Assembly: GCF_002343915.1 (NCBI RefSeq)
Contig: NZ_NETK01000001.1
Coordinates: 1,116,001 to 1,180,000, forward strand
Source: Nannocystis exedens
GTDB taxonomy: Bacteria; Myxococcota_A; Polyangia; Nannocystales; Nannocystaceae
DNA: 64,000 nucleotides
Direction: 5' to 3'
Shown piece by piece: positions 33,225-41,561 of the stretch. The notes under the pieces are model-generated. The model made no database searches. It was not told where the DNA came from and was given only the letters and a program-made list of their open reading frames with translations. Within the stretch, counting starts at the first letter, position 1, and each line of letters starts with the position of its first letter. The translations under genes were made by a program, and so were the position numbers.

Positions 33225-34563
33225 GGCTCTTCAGGGTTTGTGGTGGATACCGCTGACTCAGCGCGTGATCCCGGCAGGATAGAGGTCGAGGCCGCCGAGG
33301 TGGAAGTAGATCGCAGCTCGGAAGCGGTCGCGGTTACGGAAGCCGCGGGCGACGTACTTGAGCTTCTGGATGACCGAGTTAAGGCCCTCGGCAGAGGCGT
33401 TGGTGATCCGTTCGGTGGCTGCATGGATGATGCCGCCGAGGTGATTTTTGACCATGCGCGCGGCGGCCTTCATCGGCTCCAGGCGAGAGCGGATAGCCCA
33501 ATCGTACCACATGCCCCATTGGTCCCGCATGTTGCTCGGCGAGGTGTGCTCCCAGACCTCCATCGCCGCCTCCTTGAGCGCCCACGCGCGGGCCGTCCGC
33601 AGCGAGCTCGTCCGCAGCGCCTCGAAGTCGTCCCAGACCTCCTTGCTCATCCGTTCGGGGTTGCGCAGCCAGAGGTACTTGGTGCCCTTGAGCCGGTTGT
33701 CGCCGAGGCCGTGGAGAGCGCGGTGTTCCTCGCGTCGCACGTGGTCGACGGCTTGACCGAGGCGCGCGGCGACGTGGTACTTGTCGAAGGCGATCTTCGC
33801 GTCGCCATCGGGGATGGCCTCGCGGACAGCTTGAATGTAGGGCTCGTGCATGTCCATGACGACCACGGAGACCGCAGCCCTCTCTGGGCGCGAAAAGCCG
33901 CTCAGGAAGCCCTTGAGGGCCCCCTTGCCGCGTCCGTCGGCGACGTGGATGACCCGCTTGCTGGCGGACTTCGGGTCATGCACGATCGTGACGTACTCGT
34001 GGCGCCGCTGGAAGGAGGTCTCGTCGACGGCGAGCATCTCCGGCAGCGCGACCTCGCGGCGCTCGAGTCCGCGTTGTACTGCACGCTCCTGGACGCCGGC
34101 GACCTGATCCCACGAGAGCCCGAGGCGCTCCGCGACCACTGCAATCGGCGCATCGCGGAGCCAGTCGATCACGAGCGCCTCGAACAGCGCGGTGAGCCGA
34201 GCGCTACCGTCCGCCCATGAGACGCGCATCGTGAGCGTACCGTGCTTCGGGCACGACGTCCGCGGTACGCCGGCTTCGATGATCGTCCGATACTGACACG
34301 TATCGAGGTGCCGCCATCGGCGAGTCCGCGTATCGTGACGGGGAACAGCCTGGCCACACTCCGGGCACGTCGTCGGCACATCGGGGTCGTGCTCGACCTC
34401 GATGACGATCTGCCCCTGCCCGAGCTGCAGCTTCACCGCAGCAACTCTCCAGGGAGCCTCGATACCGAGAATTCGGGCGTAGAGTTCGGTCTCTGCCATT
34501 TCGCGCACGATATCACGGCGCGATTTCGCGCGCAACCTGCGCCACCCTCAACCCTGAAGAGCC
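33225..34563 (-). mobile_element. Complete ISL3-family insertion sequence
   Basis: 1339 bp with ends GGCTCTTCAGGGTTTGTGG (33225) and, inward from 34563, GGCTCTTCAGGGTTGAGGG. An 8-bp direct repeat AGGATACT flanks it (33217-33224 and 34564-34571), the duplication size typical of ISL3. It lies inside the IS630 transposase gene. A second, truncated copy is at 27946-28957. Confidence 0.95.
33258..34499 (-). CDS. ISL3-family transposase
   Basis: 413 residues. N-terminal zinc finger (CPECGQAVPRHDTRTRRWRH, with SCPKHG), helix-turn-helix (PIAVVAERLGLSWDQVAGVQ), then the DDE_Tnp_ISL3 core: LAVDETSFQRRHEYVTIVHD (first Asp), VVVMDMHEPYIQAVREAIPD and AFDKYHV (second Asp region), and a long insertion before the third acidic residue in ASAEGLNSVIQKLKYVARGF. 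All signatures of an active enzyme are present. Start ATG 34499; the frame also extends 12 codons upstream through the inverted repeat. It is nearly identical to the truncated copy at 28010, indicating recent spread. Confidence 0.95.
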   Translation of the reverse strand: MAETELYARILGIEAPWRVAAVKLQLGQGQIVIEVEHDPDVPTTCPECGQAVPRHDTRTRRWRHLDTCQYRTIIEAGVPRTSCPKHGTLTMRVSWADGSARLTALFEALVIDWLRDAPIAVVAERLGLSWDQVAGVQERAVQRGLERREVALPEMLAVDETSFQRRHEYVTIVHDPKSASKRVIHVADGRGKGALKGFLSGFSRPERAAVSVVVMDMHEPYIQAVREAIPDGDAKIAFDKYHVAARLGQAVDHVRREEHRALHGLGDNRLKGTKYLWLRNPERMSKEVWDDFEALRTSSLRTARAWALKEAAMEVWEHTSPSNMRDQWGMWYDWAIRSRLEPMKAAARMVKNHLGGIIHAATERITNASAEGLNSVIQKLKYVARGFRNRDRFRAAIYFHLGGLDLYPAGITR

Positions 34564-35459
34564 AGGATACTTGCGGGCAAGGCCCTCCATGAAGTCCATG
34601 AGGTCCTCGGCTCGTCGTTGCGGCTTGCACTCGCCGAGGACCTCGCCGGTGCGGATGTCGAAGGCCGCGAACAGCGACCAGGTACCGCGGCGGACGTACT
34701 CGAACTCGAAACGGCCCGCGCGACCGGGCGCGGGGAGCTTGCTGGGAAATCTCCGTCCGAGCGCCTGCATGCCGGTCTTCTCGTCGACGCAGAGCACGTG
34801 AGCTCCGTCTGGGGGATGATGGTAGAGGTCGCAGATGCGCTGAACTTTGCGGCAGAAATCGGGATCGGGGCTGTGCAGCCAGAGCCTCATCTTGTGCGGC
34901 CGAAAGTCCTCGTTGCGCAGGATTCGCCCTACCTCGGACACGCTGAGCCCGATACCTGTCTCCTGAAGCAGGCGCCTCGCCAACGTCGCGTATGTCCATG
35001 TCGAACGAGTCTGTTGACCATGCCTGGCAGGCTTGTCACAGGCGAGCTTGATGAGCTTGCAGCGCGTCGCCGGCGATACCCGAGGAGGTCGCCCACTTCG
35101 GGGGCGATCCTCGAGCGTCACGAGCCGCCCATCACGCGCGAAGCGCCCACGCCACACCCTCACCGTATCCACGTGGCAGCCCAATCTCCGCGCAATTTCC
35201 TGGTTCGAGTGACCCTCGGCGGCGAGGAGCACGAGCCTCGCCCGAAGCACGAGGCGCGCCTCGCTGCGCCCACTCCGAGCCAGCGCCTTCAGCTCCTCCC
35301 GGACCGAAGGCGCCACCCGAAGCCGTTGCGCTCGCGGGGCTGGCACACCGACGAGATCGTTTTCGCGCCTCGCTTATTCCGACGCCCAGACCGTGCTGGC
35401 GGTGGATCCAGGACGGGAGCAGCTCGCATGAACCCCTGGAGAACTTTGGGCAGGCTGTA

Positions 35460-35975
35460 CTAGAGACAGCATTGAATAACCTCGAATTGCCGATCGACCT
35501 TCATCATGTCGACGCCTTCGTGGAGACGGCGGACGGACTCCACATGCAGGTCGACTATCACATCGCGCTCGGTCACGTGACCATTGCCACAAGCATGGAC
35601 GAGGATGGTACCGGCGTGGCGCGATTGATCCTCAACCAGCGCGTGCTCGCCGAGCAGGAATTTGTAAACGGCAAAGTCACCACGGAGAGCACCGCGGTCG
35701 GTGCTCTCACCGATGAGGAAGCGCATCTCCTGGTCGCAAGCGTCTATCAAGTCTGGGACCATGACGCGGTCATCAAGGTGCTGGCGGAGACGCGAGGACT
35801 CCTTTGCAGTCTCGCGGCCGGAATCAGCGGCCTGGGAATCGCCGCCGGCGCGTTCGCTGGCTGTGAATTGGCGACGACAGGTCTCGGCACCGCCGCCTGT
35901 GTCAGTCTGGGCACCGGGCTGGGGAAGCAGACCGGGGCCATCGTGCATGACAAATGCCAGAACGCGCAGAACTAG
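35460..35975 (+). pseudogene. Four-cysteine Gly-rich protein, locus B, 5' end cut off by IS630
   Basis: As it stands only TTG 35472 could start it (167 codons). If the IS630 element is excised at its TA, codons ATG ACG GGC GTA (32536-32547) join CTA GAG at 35460, giving a 175-residue protein. It aligns with the locus A protein from LHMQVDYHIALGHVTIATSM (locus A: LEVGYDLQEVGRVSIAVHTD), through VASVYQVWDHDAVIKVL, to a Gly/Ala domain with cysteines C-x18-C-x11-C-x18-C. No signal peptide is visible in the rebuilt form, unlike locus A. The stop TAG uses the TA target of the next IS630 element. Confidence 0.65.
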
Positions 35976-37190
35976 TGCTGCGACCGTAAGGTAGCGATCC
36001 GAAAACGATGCGCGAATTTGCGCTCTGACCTGGAACGTGATCTACGGGTGCCATGAGGCAGAAGAAGCCGCGGCCCCGGTTCCCCGGACTCAAGCTCAAG
36101 GACGAGGATCGAGAGCTCCTGCGCCGAAAAGCCCGGGAGCGGCTCACGGTGCGGACCTGGAAGCGAATTCGCATGCTGCAGTTGCTGGACGAGGGGAAGA
36201 CGCTGGCGGCGACGGCGGCAGCGGTTGGATCGGCGGTCCCCTCGGTTCGGCGGGTTGGAGAGCGGTATCTCGCTGCGGGCGTCGAGGTCGCGCTCAAGGA
36301 CGCGAAGCGACCGGTCCCACCGCGGAAGCTCGATGCTCGGCAAGAAGCCGCGATCGTCGCCATGGTCTGCGGGCCACCTCCTGAAGGACGCGCTCGGTGG
36401 ACAATCATGCTCATCGTCGAGGAGTGCATGAAACGCAAGCTCGTCGACCAAGTCGGCCGGGAGACGATCCGGGTGTTGCTGAAAAACCACGCGCTCAAAC
36501 CGTGGCGGGAAAAAAATGTGGTGCGTTCCTCAGATCGACGAGGAGTACGTCGCGCGGATGGACGACGTCCTCGACACCCTGGCGCGACCAGCCGACGCGT
36601 CGGAGCCGGTCGTCGCTCTGGATGAACGACCGGTCGTGCTTCGAGACCCCGCTCGACCTGGCCGGCCAGCCTCACCTGGCCGCATGGCCCGTCAAGACTA
36701 TGAATACGTGCGGCGCGGAACCGCAAATGTCTTCTGCATCGTCGAACCCAAGGCAGGGCGCCACCTGACCTATGCGACGCCGAACCGCACGGCGAAGCAG
36801 TTCGCTCGGGCTCTCCGCAAGATAGCTCAACGATATCGTTCGGCGCGGACAATTCACCTCGTCATGGACAATCTTAACACCCACCGCCAGAACTCGTTAT
36901 GCACCGCTTTCGGCGATGACGCGGGGCGCGAGCTTTGGAGCCGGTTTACCGTGCACTATACTCCCAAGCACGGGAGTTGGCTCAACCCTGCCGAGAACGA
37001 GGCGAGCTTATGGTCACGTGAATGCCTTGGACGGCTTCGGATCGGCTCTCTCTCCGAACTGCGCCGTCGAACGTCTCTGTGGAACAAGGACGCCCACCGC
37101 CGGCGGCGGAAGATCACTTGGCGGTTCACCAAGGAGCAAGCCCGAGCGGTGTTCAGAATCAGCCAGATCACTACGTCGCGGTCGGAGCAC
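35975..37190 (+). mobile_element. Second IS630-family element, lodged in a stop codon
   Basis: Ends GTGCTGCGACCGTAAGGTAG (35975) and, inward from 37190, GTGCTCCGACCGCGACGTAG, flanked by TA (35973-35974 and 37191-37192). Insertion split the TAG stop of the upstream gene but both junctions recreate TAG. Before insertion the stop would lie 14 nt from the ATG at 37208. It differs from the first IS630 element in ends and transposase. Confidence 0.9.
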
Positions 37191-37193
37191 TAG
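36053..37193 (+). CDS. IS630-family transposase with frameshift at an A7 run
   Basis: First frame from ATG 36053: HTH parts (LRRKARERLTVRTWKRIRML, TAAAVGSAVPSVRRVGERYL) to LKPWREK. At 36510-36516 there are seven A, after which the match moves to the frame that starts at 36516 (MWCVPQIDEEYVARMDDVLD) and runs to 37193. DDE residues: VALDERPVVL, HLVMDNLNTH, WLNPAENEASLWSREC. With six A the gene would be one 379-residue frame. IS630 relatives can use slippery A-runs for programmed frameshifting, but a simple one-base insertion explains the data as well. Confidence 0.8.
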
Positions 37194-37207
37194 CCGAGAC
37201 GGTGCCC

Positions 37208-37792
37208 ATGTCTGCGCTCAAAGTTCATACGCCGCTCCCCCCCCAGCCTTGGGGCTGGTTGCCGACTGATCAATTCTGGGCGCGGGCATTGCTGACACCC
37301 ATCGCACTCATCTTCTGGCTGCCCTTCTTCGCCTTCATCTTTCCGCTCACGCTGCATTTTAACGTGGCCTGGTGGCAGCCCGCGCTGGGCTTCTACCTGT
37401 ACCATCAACTTTGGGGGGGCCTTGTGGAGCGGCTTGCCCGCAAGCGGCTCGTCCAGCGACATCGGCGCATGCTGGTTGCTGATGCCGAGTCCTCATCGAC
37501 GGAAAAAGTACCTGCGCCCGCTTCTCGTTTGAGCGGTCTCGATGACTATGAGGACTTCATGACCCGGTTGCTCGGAAGATACAACCGCCTGGTTCATCAC
37601 GTCGTCAACCTCGCGTTCCTCGTCTTCATCTTCTACCCAAGCTGGTGGACGAAGGCCCTGGGCGTTCTGTGGATCATCGGCCTTACCAAGCGCGTTCGCG
37701 CATCCGCTCGGCGCCAGCGACTGAATTCGTTTGTTGACCCGGTCCTTCCTGCGGCGCCTACGGGCGCTCTCAATCCTGCTGACCATGAGTGA
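37208..37792 (+). CDS. Four-helix membrane protein, partner of the four-cysteine protein (locus B)
   Basis: 194 residues, ATG 37208. Homologue of the locus A protein at 27157: LPPQPWGWLPTDQFWARALL, then helices LTPIALIFWLPFFAFIFPLT and WWQPALGFYLYHQLWGGLVE, a loop of about 65 residues, and VVNLAFLVFIFYPSWWTKAL with LGVLWIIGLT. Conserved features are the N-terminal PPQ-W-G-LPT-QFW box, W-W-Q, GGLVERL and the P-S-W after the third helix. It has no recognised family. Before IS630 insertion it lay 14 nt after the four-cysteine gene. It should still be made if transcription passes through the IS or starts in it. Confidence 0.68.
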   Translation: MSALKVHTPLPPQPWGWLPTDQFWARALLTPIALIFWLPFFAFIFPLTLHFNVAWWQPALGFYLYHQLWGGLVERLARKRLVQRHRRMLVADAESSSTEKVPAPASRLSGLDDYEDFMTRLLGRYNRLVHHVVNLAFLVFIFYPSWWTKALGVLWIIGLTKRVRASARRQRLNSFVDPVLPAAPTGALNPADHE

Positions 37793-38005
37793 CGGGAGGG
37801 CGGGGGCGCCGGCAACGGCGCTCCCGGTCGACGGCAAAGAATTACGGCGAGGCCGCTCGGTTCGTCGGGCCGCTCAAGCGACTGCGAGAGCACGTCACCC
37901 TGCAGTGAGGGCGACGCTGCGGCGAAGGCGAGCGCCTCAATACGGTTCCACTTCACCGTTCTCATTGAACGTCCCGAGGGTCAATCCGAAGGCGGCAGTT
38001 CGGGG

Positions 38006-39099
38006 ATGCCCCCGGAGAGCGGCCCGGACTCGCACAGCGATGCTACTCGGCAAGAGCTTCGTCGAGGCCGACAGGCGAGGCTGGCGAACTCGGGCAAGCA
38101 CCCGACACCGCTCGACGACGTGATGGAGAAGTCGGGGCTCAAGATCCCGGGGCTTCAGGAGGTGCTCGAACAGCTCATGGGCAGCACCGCGGAGGCCAAG
38201 AAGGTCGCCTCGATGATCGCCGAGAACCCCGATCCGATGATCTTGCTGCAAAGTTCGCGCAGCAGTTCGGCTGCGGGATGCCGACGAGCGCGGGGCCGGT
38301 GGTCACGCCGCCCCCGAATCCGCACGCAGCGGTGCCCCCGCCGTCGCAGCAATCGGGACCGATCAACACGTGGCCGATCCCGCCTTCGCCGACGATGGAG
38401 CCGCCGTCACCGCCGGGAGCAACGCCTACATGGCCAACCCCGCCGGCGTCGATGACCGCGCCCGGGTTGCTGAAGGTCCGGCCTGAGTTCACCCGCGAGG
38501 CCCTCGACGCGGCGCGAGCTGCTGGCAAGCCGCCGACGCCCTGGTCCAACGCCGCTGCTGCCGCTCCGGCCACGCCGCCCACGGCAAACGTGGCGGAGCC
38601 GCGGCCCTCGCTGGTCGCCTTGGTCGAGCAACGGCTCGGCGCGCTCCAGCGTCGCGTGGCGGCCCACGATGCCGACCTCGACCTCCGTCTGAAGCATGCC
38701 GAGGCCGAGCTGGCCAAGCTGCGCCAGGAGCTCCACGAACTTCGCGCCGGCAAGAGCGCGCCCGTCCCAGTCGCGGCGCCGTCGCAAGGGCAGAGGTCCG
38801 CCCCCGAGGAGCAGACGGGCGAGGTCGCCGCCGAGGCGCCCTCTGCCGGCACCGAGGCGGCACCCGAGAGCACGCTCGAGGCTGTCGCCGAGCCGGATGT
38901 CGCCTCACCGCTGCCCCTCGCGGCGACGGAGCAAGAGGTGGCGCGCGCCATTGAGCTGATCGGCGAGTTCACCGAGGTGGTCGACCAGCACCACATGCAG
39001 AGCCTCGTCCGCGTCGTCGCCCTCGAGCAGGAGGTCAGCGCGATGCGGGCGCTCGTCGAACGCGAGCGCCAGGCCGCCGGAGCCTCGGCCGATGGCTGA
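38006..39099 (+). pseudogene. Frameshifted coiled-coil protein of the integrative element
   Basis: The first frame from ATG 38006 reads a helical N-terminus (MEKSGLKIPGLQEVLEQLMG, AEAKKVASMIAENPDPMI) to LLQ at about 38250. The next frame continues it as KFAQQFGCGMPTSAGPVVTP to 39099. Adding one A in GCAAAG at 38250 would join them. The joined product has a Pro-rich linker, a coiled coil (LVEQRLGALQRRVAAHDADL, LRLKHAEAELAKLRQELHEL, about 200-245) and a second coiled region near the end. No family recognised. The stop overlaps the next gene by 8 bp. Confidence 0.55.
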
Positions 39100-39943
39100 C
39101 AACAAGGACATCGCCGTCTTGGCGAAGAAGGTCTACGAGCTGTCGGCCCTCACACTCGAGGAGCTCGAGGACCGCAAGTGGGAGGCGCTCCTGATCGTCA
39201 ACGCGGCGATCAGCTCTGCCATCGCTGACGGCGTGGCACGGATGCACGCCGACAAGGAGGCCCGCTGGGGCGCCCAGATCCAGGAGGAGGGGATCCTGTC
39301 GCGCCTGCACCCGAAGTGGCTGCTGCGCACCGACGACGGCAAGCCCCCTGCTATCCAGCACGCCCTCGCGAGCGCGAGGGACAACCCGCACCGCGACCTT
39401 CGCACACGCCTCCAGGCGCTCCAGTTCATCGCGCCCGCCGACCGTGAGCCGTTGACCGAACTCGCCCGGGCCCTCGCCACGGACGCCTATGCGGGCGCCC
39501 GAGGCGACGCCCGCGACCTTTTCATCACGAGGATGCGCGGCCTGTCGAAGGAGTGGTTCAAAGACCCGTGGCTGACGCTCTTGCCTCACGACGGTAACCC
39601 GCCACCAGTCTCGATCCTGATCGAGAACCAGGGATCGACACACGACGGCGGATGGCACGATGATCCGACCGACGACACGGAGCTGGAGAAGGCCCAATTT
39701 CTCTGGGCAGATGCGATCCGCACCTGGGACGTCGACTTCCTGCGCGACAACCCCCTGAGCCAGCTCTACCTGTCCGTCGAGACAGCCGCTATGACCGCGG
39801 CCGAGACCGCCAGCGAAGTCGCATCGAGCGCCAACGAGGCGGCGAAGGGGGTCGCCACAATCGTGAAGTGGGCCCCGTATGTCGCCGCGGGAATCCCCGT
39901 CCTCGGCTTGACGACGGCCGCCCTGGCCGCTGCGCGGCAGTGA
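39092..39943 (+). CDS. Hypothetical protein of the integrative element
   Basis: 283 residues, unrecognised. N-terminal helical lead (IAVLAKKVYELSALTLEELE), a mixed middle with EGILSRLHPKWLLRTDDGKP and RARALATD-like helices, an acidic segment (HDGGWHDDPTDDTELEKAQF), and a C-terminal hydrophobic stretch (IVKWAPYVAAGIPVLGLTTA) suggesting a membrane-anchored end. The ATG lies 8 bp inside the previous gene, so the two are coupled. The content resembles accessory genes of small integrative elements rather than core genes. Confidence 0.55.
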   Translation: MADNKDIAVLAKKVYELSALTLEELEDRKWEALLIVNAAISSAIADGVARMHADKEARWGAQIQEEGILSRLHPKWLLRTDDGKPPAIQHALASARDNPHRDLRTRLQALQFIAPADREPLTELARALATDAYAGARGDARDLFITRMRGLSKEWFKDPWLTLLPHDGNPPPVSILIENQGSTHDGGWHDDPTDDTELEKAQFLWADAIRTWDVDFLRDNPLSQLYLSVETAAMTAAETASEVASSANEAAKGVATIVKWAPYVAAGIPVLGLTTAALAAARQ

Positions 39944-40103
39944 GCCCTCGAAAACTACACATGTGACGACGCGCCGCCCGGCGCGAGAGGGGAGGAGTGG
40001 GTGAATATCGAGTCCTACAATCGCATCCGCGACGCCGATGGCGCGGGCCCAGGTGCGCTCGCGGTGCCCATCGCCGGTCCGTCGCTCGGAAGGAGGCGTT
40101 GAC

Positions 40104-40697
40104 GTGTCTTCGCCCAAACTCGCGGCCCGCATGATCCTGGGCTACGTAGGCCTGGTCGAAGGTGCCGCGGCCCTCATTCGCTTCCGCGAGCGCACCGCCG
40201 CCTTTCAGACTGCGACCGAACGGGCCGAGGCCCTCGGGCGCCGGCTCGTCGTCATCGGCGACCCCGACGCCGGCATGCACACCCGCCTGATGCGCGCCTA
40301 CGGTTGCGGCGACGTGTGCGTCGACTTGAACGGCTGCCGCGGGTGCCCGGTCACGGTCGTCGCCGACATCACCAAGGGCCCGATCGCCGACATCGCCGAC
40401 GACTCCGCCGTCGTGTTCGTGTCCTGCGTCCTCGAGTACGTCCCGGACCTCAACGCAGCGCTCGCTGAAATCTCGCGGATGGCCGGCAGCGCCGACAACG
40501 TGTTCGTCGTCACCGTTCAGCCGTGGACATTGACCGCGCGGCTCTACCCGGGCGCACGCTGGCGAGGCACCGTGAACGCCGACGGCAGCGGCCAGGCCGT
40601 CGCCATGAGGGCCGTCGGCCTCGAGGAGAAGCTCGTCATCACCGGCGCGCTGGGCGTCGCCCTCGCGGCGGCGTTCTGGCCGAAGGGACGGAAATGA
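40104..40697 (+). CDS. Methyltransferase-like protein with C-terminal membrane helix
   Basis: 197 residues from GTG 40104, chosen because an ideal AGGAGG lies 8 nt upstream. The middle has the look of a class I SAM methyltransferase: RRLVVIGDPDAGMHTRLM (motif I region, degenerate), VCVDLNGCRGCPVTVVADIT (motif II acidic end) and VVFVSCVLEYVPDLNAALAE (motif IV-V, the V-L-E-Y-V-P-D form). A short helix TGALGVALAAAFWPKG ends the protein. The glycine-rich SAM loop is not canonical, so activity is uncertain. The stop overlaps the next ATG (ATGA). Confidence 0.55.
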   Translation: MSSPKLAARMILGYVGLVEGAAALIRFRERTAAFQTATERAEALGRRLVVIGDPDAGMHTRLMRAYGCGDVCVDLNGCRGCPVTVVADITKGPIADIADDSAVVFVSCVLEYVPDLNAALAEISRMAGSADNVFVVTVQPWTLTARLYPGARWRGTVNADGSGQAVAMRAVGLEEKLVITGALGVALAAAFWPKGRK

Positions 40698-40906
40698 GGG
40701 CCATGGCGACCTCGAACGTCGAGCAGGCCCTCGAGCTCGCGCGAGCCGAGGCGCGCGCGCTCACCGATCAGCTCCGCCAGGCCCGCGCAGACCTGCATCG
40801 CCTCGGCATCGCCGACCAAAACCGGGCTCTGGTCTGCGCCGCTGTCTCGAGCGCGCTCGGCGTGCTGTGCGGCATCGGCATTGGGTTGAGCATGCGAAAG
40901 AGATGA
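40694..40906 (+). CDS. Small membrane protein
   Basis: 70 residues; ATG 40694 overlaps the previous stop (ATGA), and ATG 40703 is an alternative. An amphipathic coiled N-terminus (NVEQALELARAEARALTDQL, RQARADLHRL) precedes a single membrane helix (VCAAVSSALGVLCGIGIGLS) and a basic end (MRKR). The layout resembles phage holin or spanin-like proteins, but nothing more specific supports that. Confidence 0.5.
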   Translation: MRAMATSNVEQALELARAEARALTDQLRQARADLHRLGIADQNRALVCAAVSSALGVLCGIGIGLSMRKR

Positions 40907-40926
40907 TGGGACACAGGAGGTGGGAT

Positions 40927-41334
40927 ATGGTGAAGAGTTCCTCAGCGGGTGCTCCACCGGCGAGCCGCCCCCGTCGTCGCGTCGCCGCCGGCGCACGAAT
41001 CACTCGCACCCGCGACGGATGGCTCGTCGTCGAGCCACGCGCCGTCGCCGGAATGGAGAGACATGTCCAACAAGACACGCGACCACAATCAGATCGAACT
41101 GCTCACGTATCGGCAGCTCGCCGACATCCTCGGGAAGTCAGTCGGCGCAGTCCGCAACGCGGTTTCCCGCGGCTTTGTGCCGCGCGGCACGCGGATTGCC
41201 GGCATCGGTGTCCGATGGCGCCGCGACGAGATCGAACGCTGGCTCAAGGCTCAGCTCGAAGGAGGGACCCGACTGGCGGCGAAGGAGGTTTGACCCCCCC
41301 TCCGGTCCGAGATCGCCAGCCTCGCCGGCCATGA
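40927..41334 (+). CDS. Small basic ORF, doubtful beyond its first 45 codons
   Basis: ATG 40927 has a very good ribosome-binding site (AGGAGG at 40915-40920). The first 45 residues (MVKSSSAGAPPASRPRRRVA, RITRTRDGWLVVEPRAVAG) look protein-like and basic. From 41063 the frame overlaps the excisionase-like gene in another phase and becomes Arg-rich. It is either a short gene with a damaged end or a leader frame for the excisionase. Confidence 0.35.
   Translation: MVKSSSAGAPPASRPRRRVAAGARITRTRDGWLVVEPRAVAGMERHVQQDTRPQSDRTAHVSAARRHPREVSRRSPQRGFPRLCAARHADCRHRCPMAPRRDRTLAQGSARRRDPTGGEGGLTPPPVRDRQPRRP
41063..41293 (+). CDS. Excisionase-like helix-turn-helix protein
   Basis: 76 residues, ATG 41063 with GGAGAG upstream. 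The HTH_17/AlpA-type pattern is LLTYRQLADILGKSVGAVRN (21-40), AVSRGFVPRGTRIAGIGVRW and RRDEIERWLKAQ. Such proteins act as excisionase or directionality factors, or activate integrase expression. Its place just before the integrase pseudogene supports that role. Confidence 0.75.
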   Translation: MSNKTRDHNQIELLTYRQLADILGKSVGAVRNAVSRGFVPRGTRIAGIGVRWRRDEIERWLKAQLEGGTRLAAKEV

Positions 41335-41561
41335 CCCGGCACGCCCGAACGCGGCTACGCCGAGGGCGCCGTGATCCCCTACCCGGCCTGCGGCGCGCCC
41401 GTCGAGCGCGTCAGCGTCGCCAGCCGGGCCTACTTCCACGGCGGCGACGCCTGGTCGTCCGCTCGTTTGTCCCGGAGCCCCTTGACCGACGTCCAATTGT
41501 GCCAGGTTCCGCGCGCGCGGCAGGATCGAGCGCGGAGGTCCTGGCAGAAACGTGAGCGGAC

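Larger units (their letters stand above)
32893..35346 (-). pseudogene. IS630-family transposase gene interrupted by ISL3
   Basis: The 5' part (35346-34572) reads HTH SNQEIARRLGCHVDTVRVWR and the DDE_3 start (VLCVDEKTGMQALGRRFPSK); the 3' part (33216-32893) continues with GQIYVVWDNLNIHYDG and WVNQIEIWFSLLQRRVL. First Asp, second Asp and Glu are all present. When the ISL3 element and one copy of the 8-bp duplication are removed the frame is continuous: 369 codons, 368 residues. The gene was intact before the insertion. Confidence 0.93.
32548..35457 (-). mobile_element. IS630-family element interrupted by an ISL3 element
   Basis: Ends: CAGCCGGCCCAAAGTTCTCC at 32548 and, read inward from 35457, CAGCCTGCCCAAAGTTCTCC. 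Both are flanked by TA (32546-32547 and 35458-35459), the IS630 target. It encodes a transposase on the minus strand (35346-32893, interrupted) and a second small ORF (32896-32576). Without the 1347-bp ISL3 insertion and its duplicated 8 bp it would be 1563 bp. Confidence 0.9.

Noticed and set aside
40694..40906. Holin assignment for the small membrane protein
   Set aside because: A single helix after a coiled coil is not enough, and no lysis genes are near.
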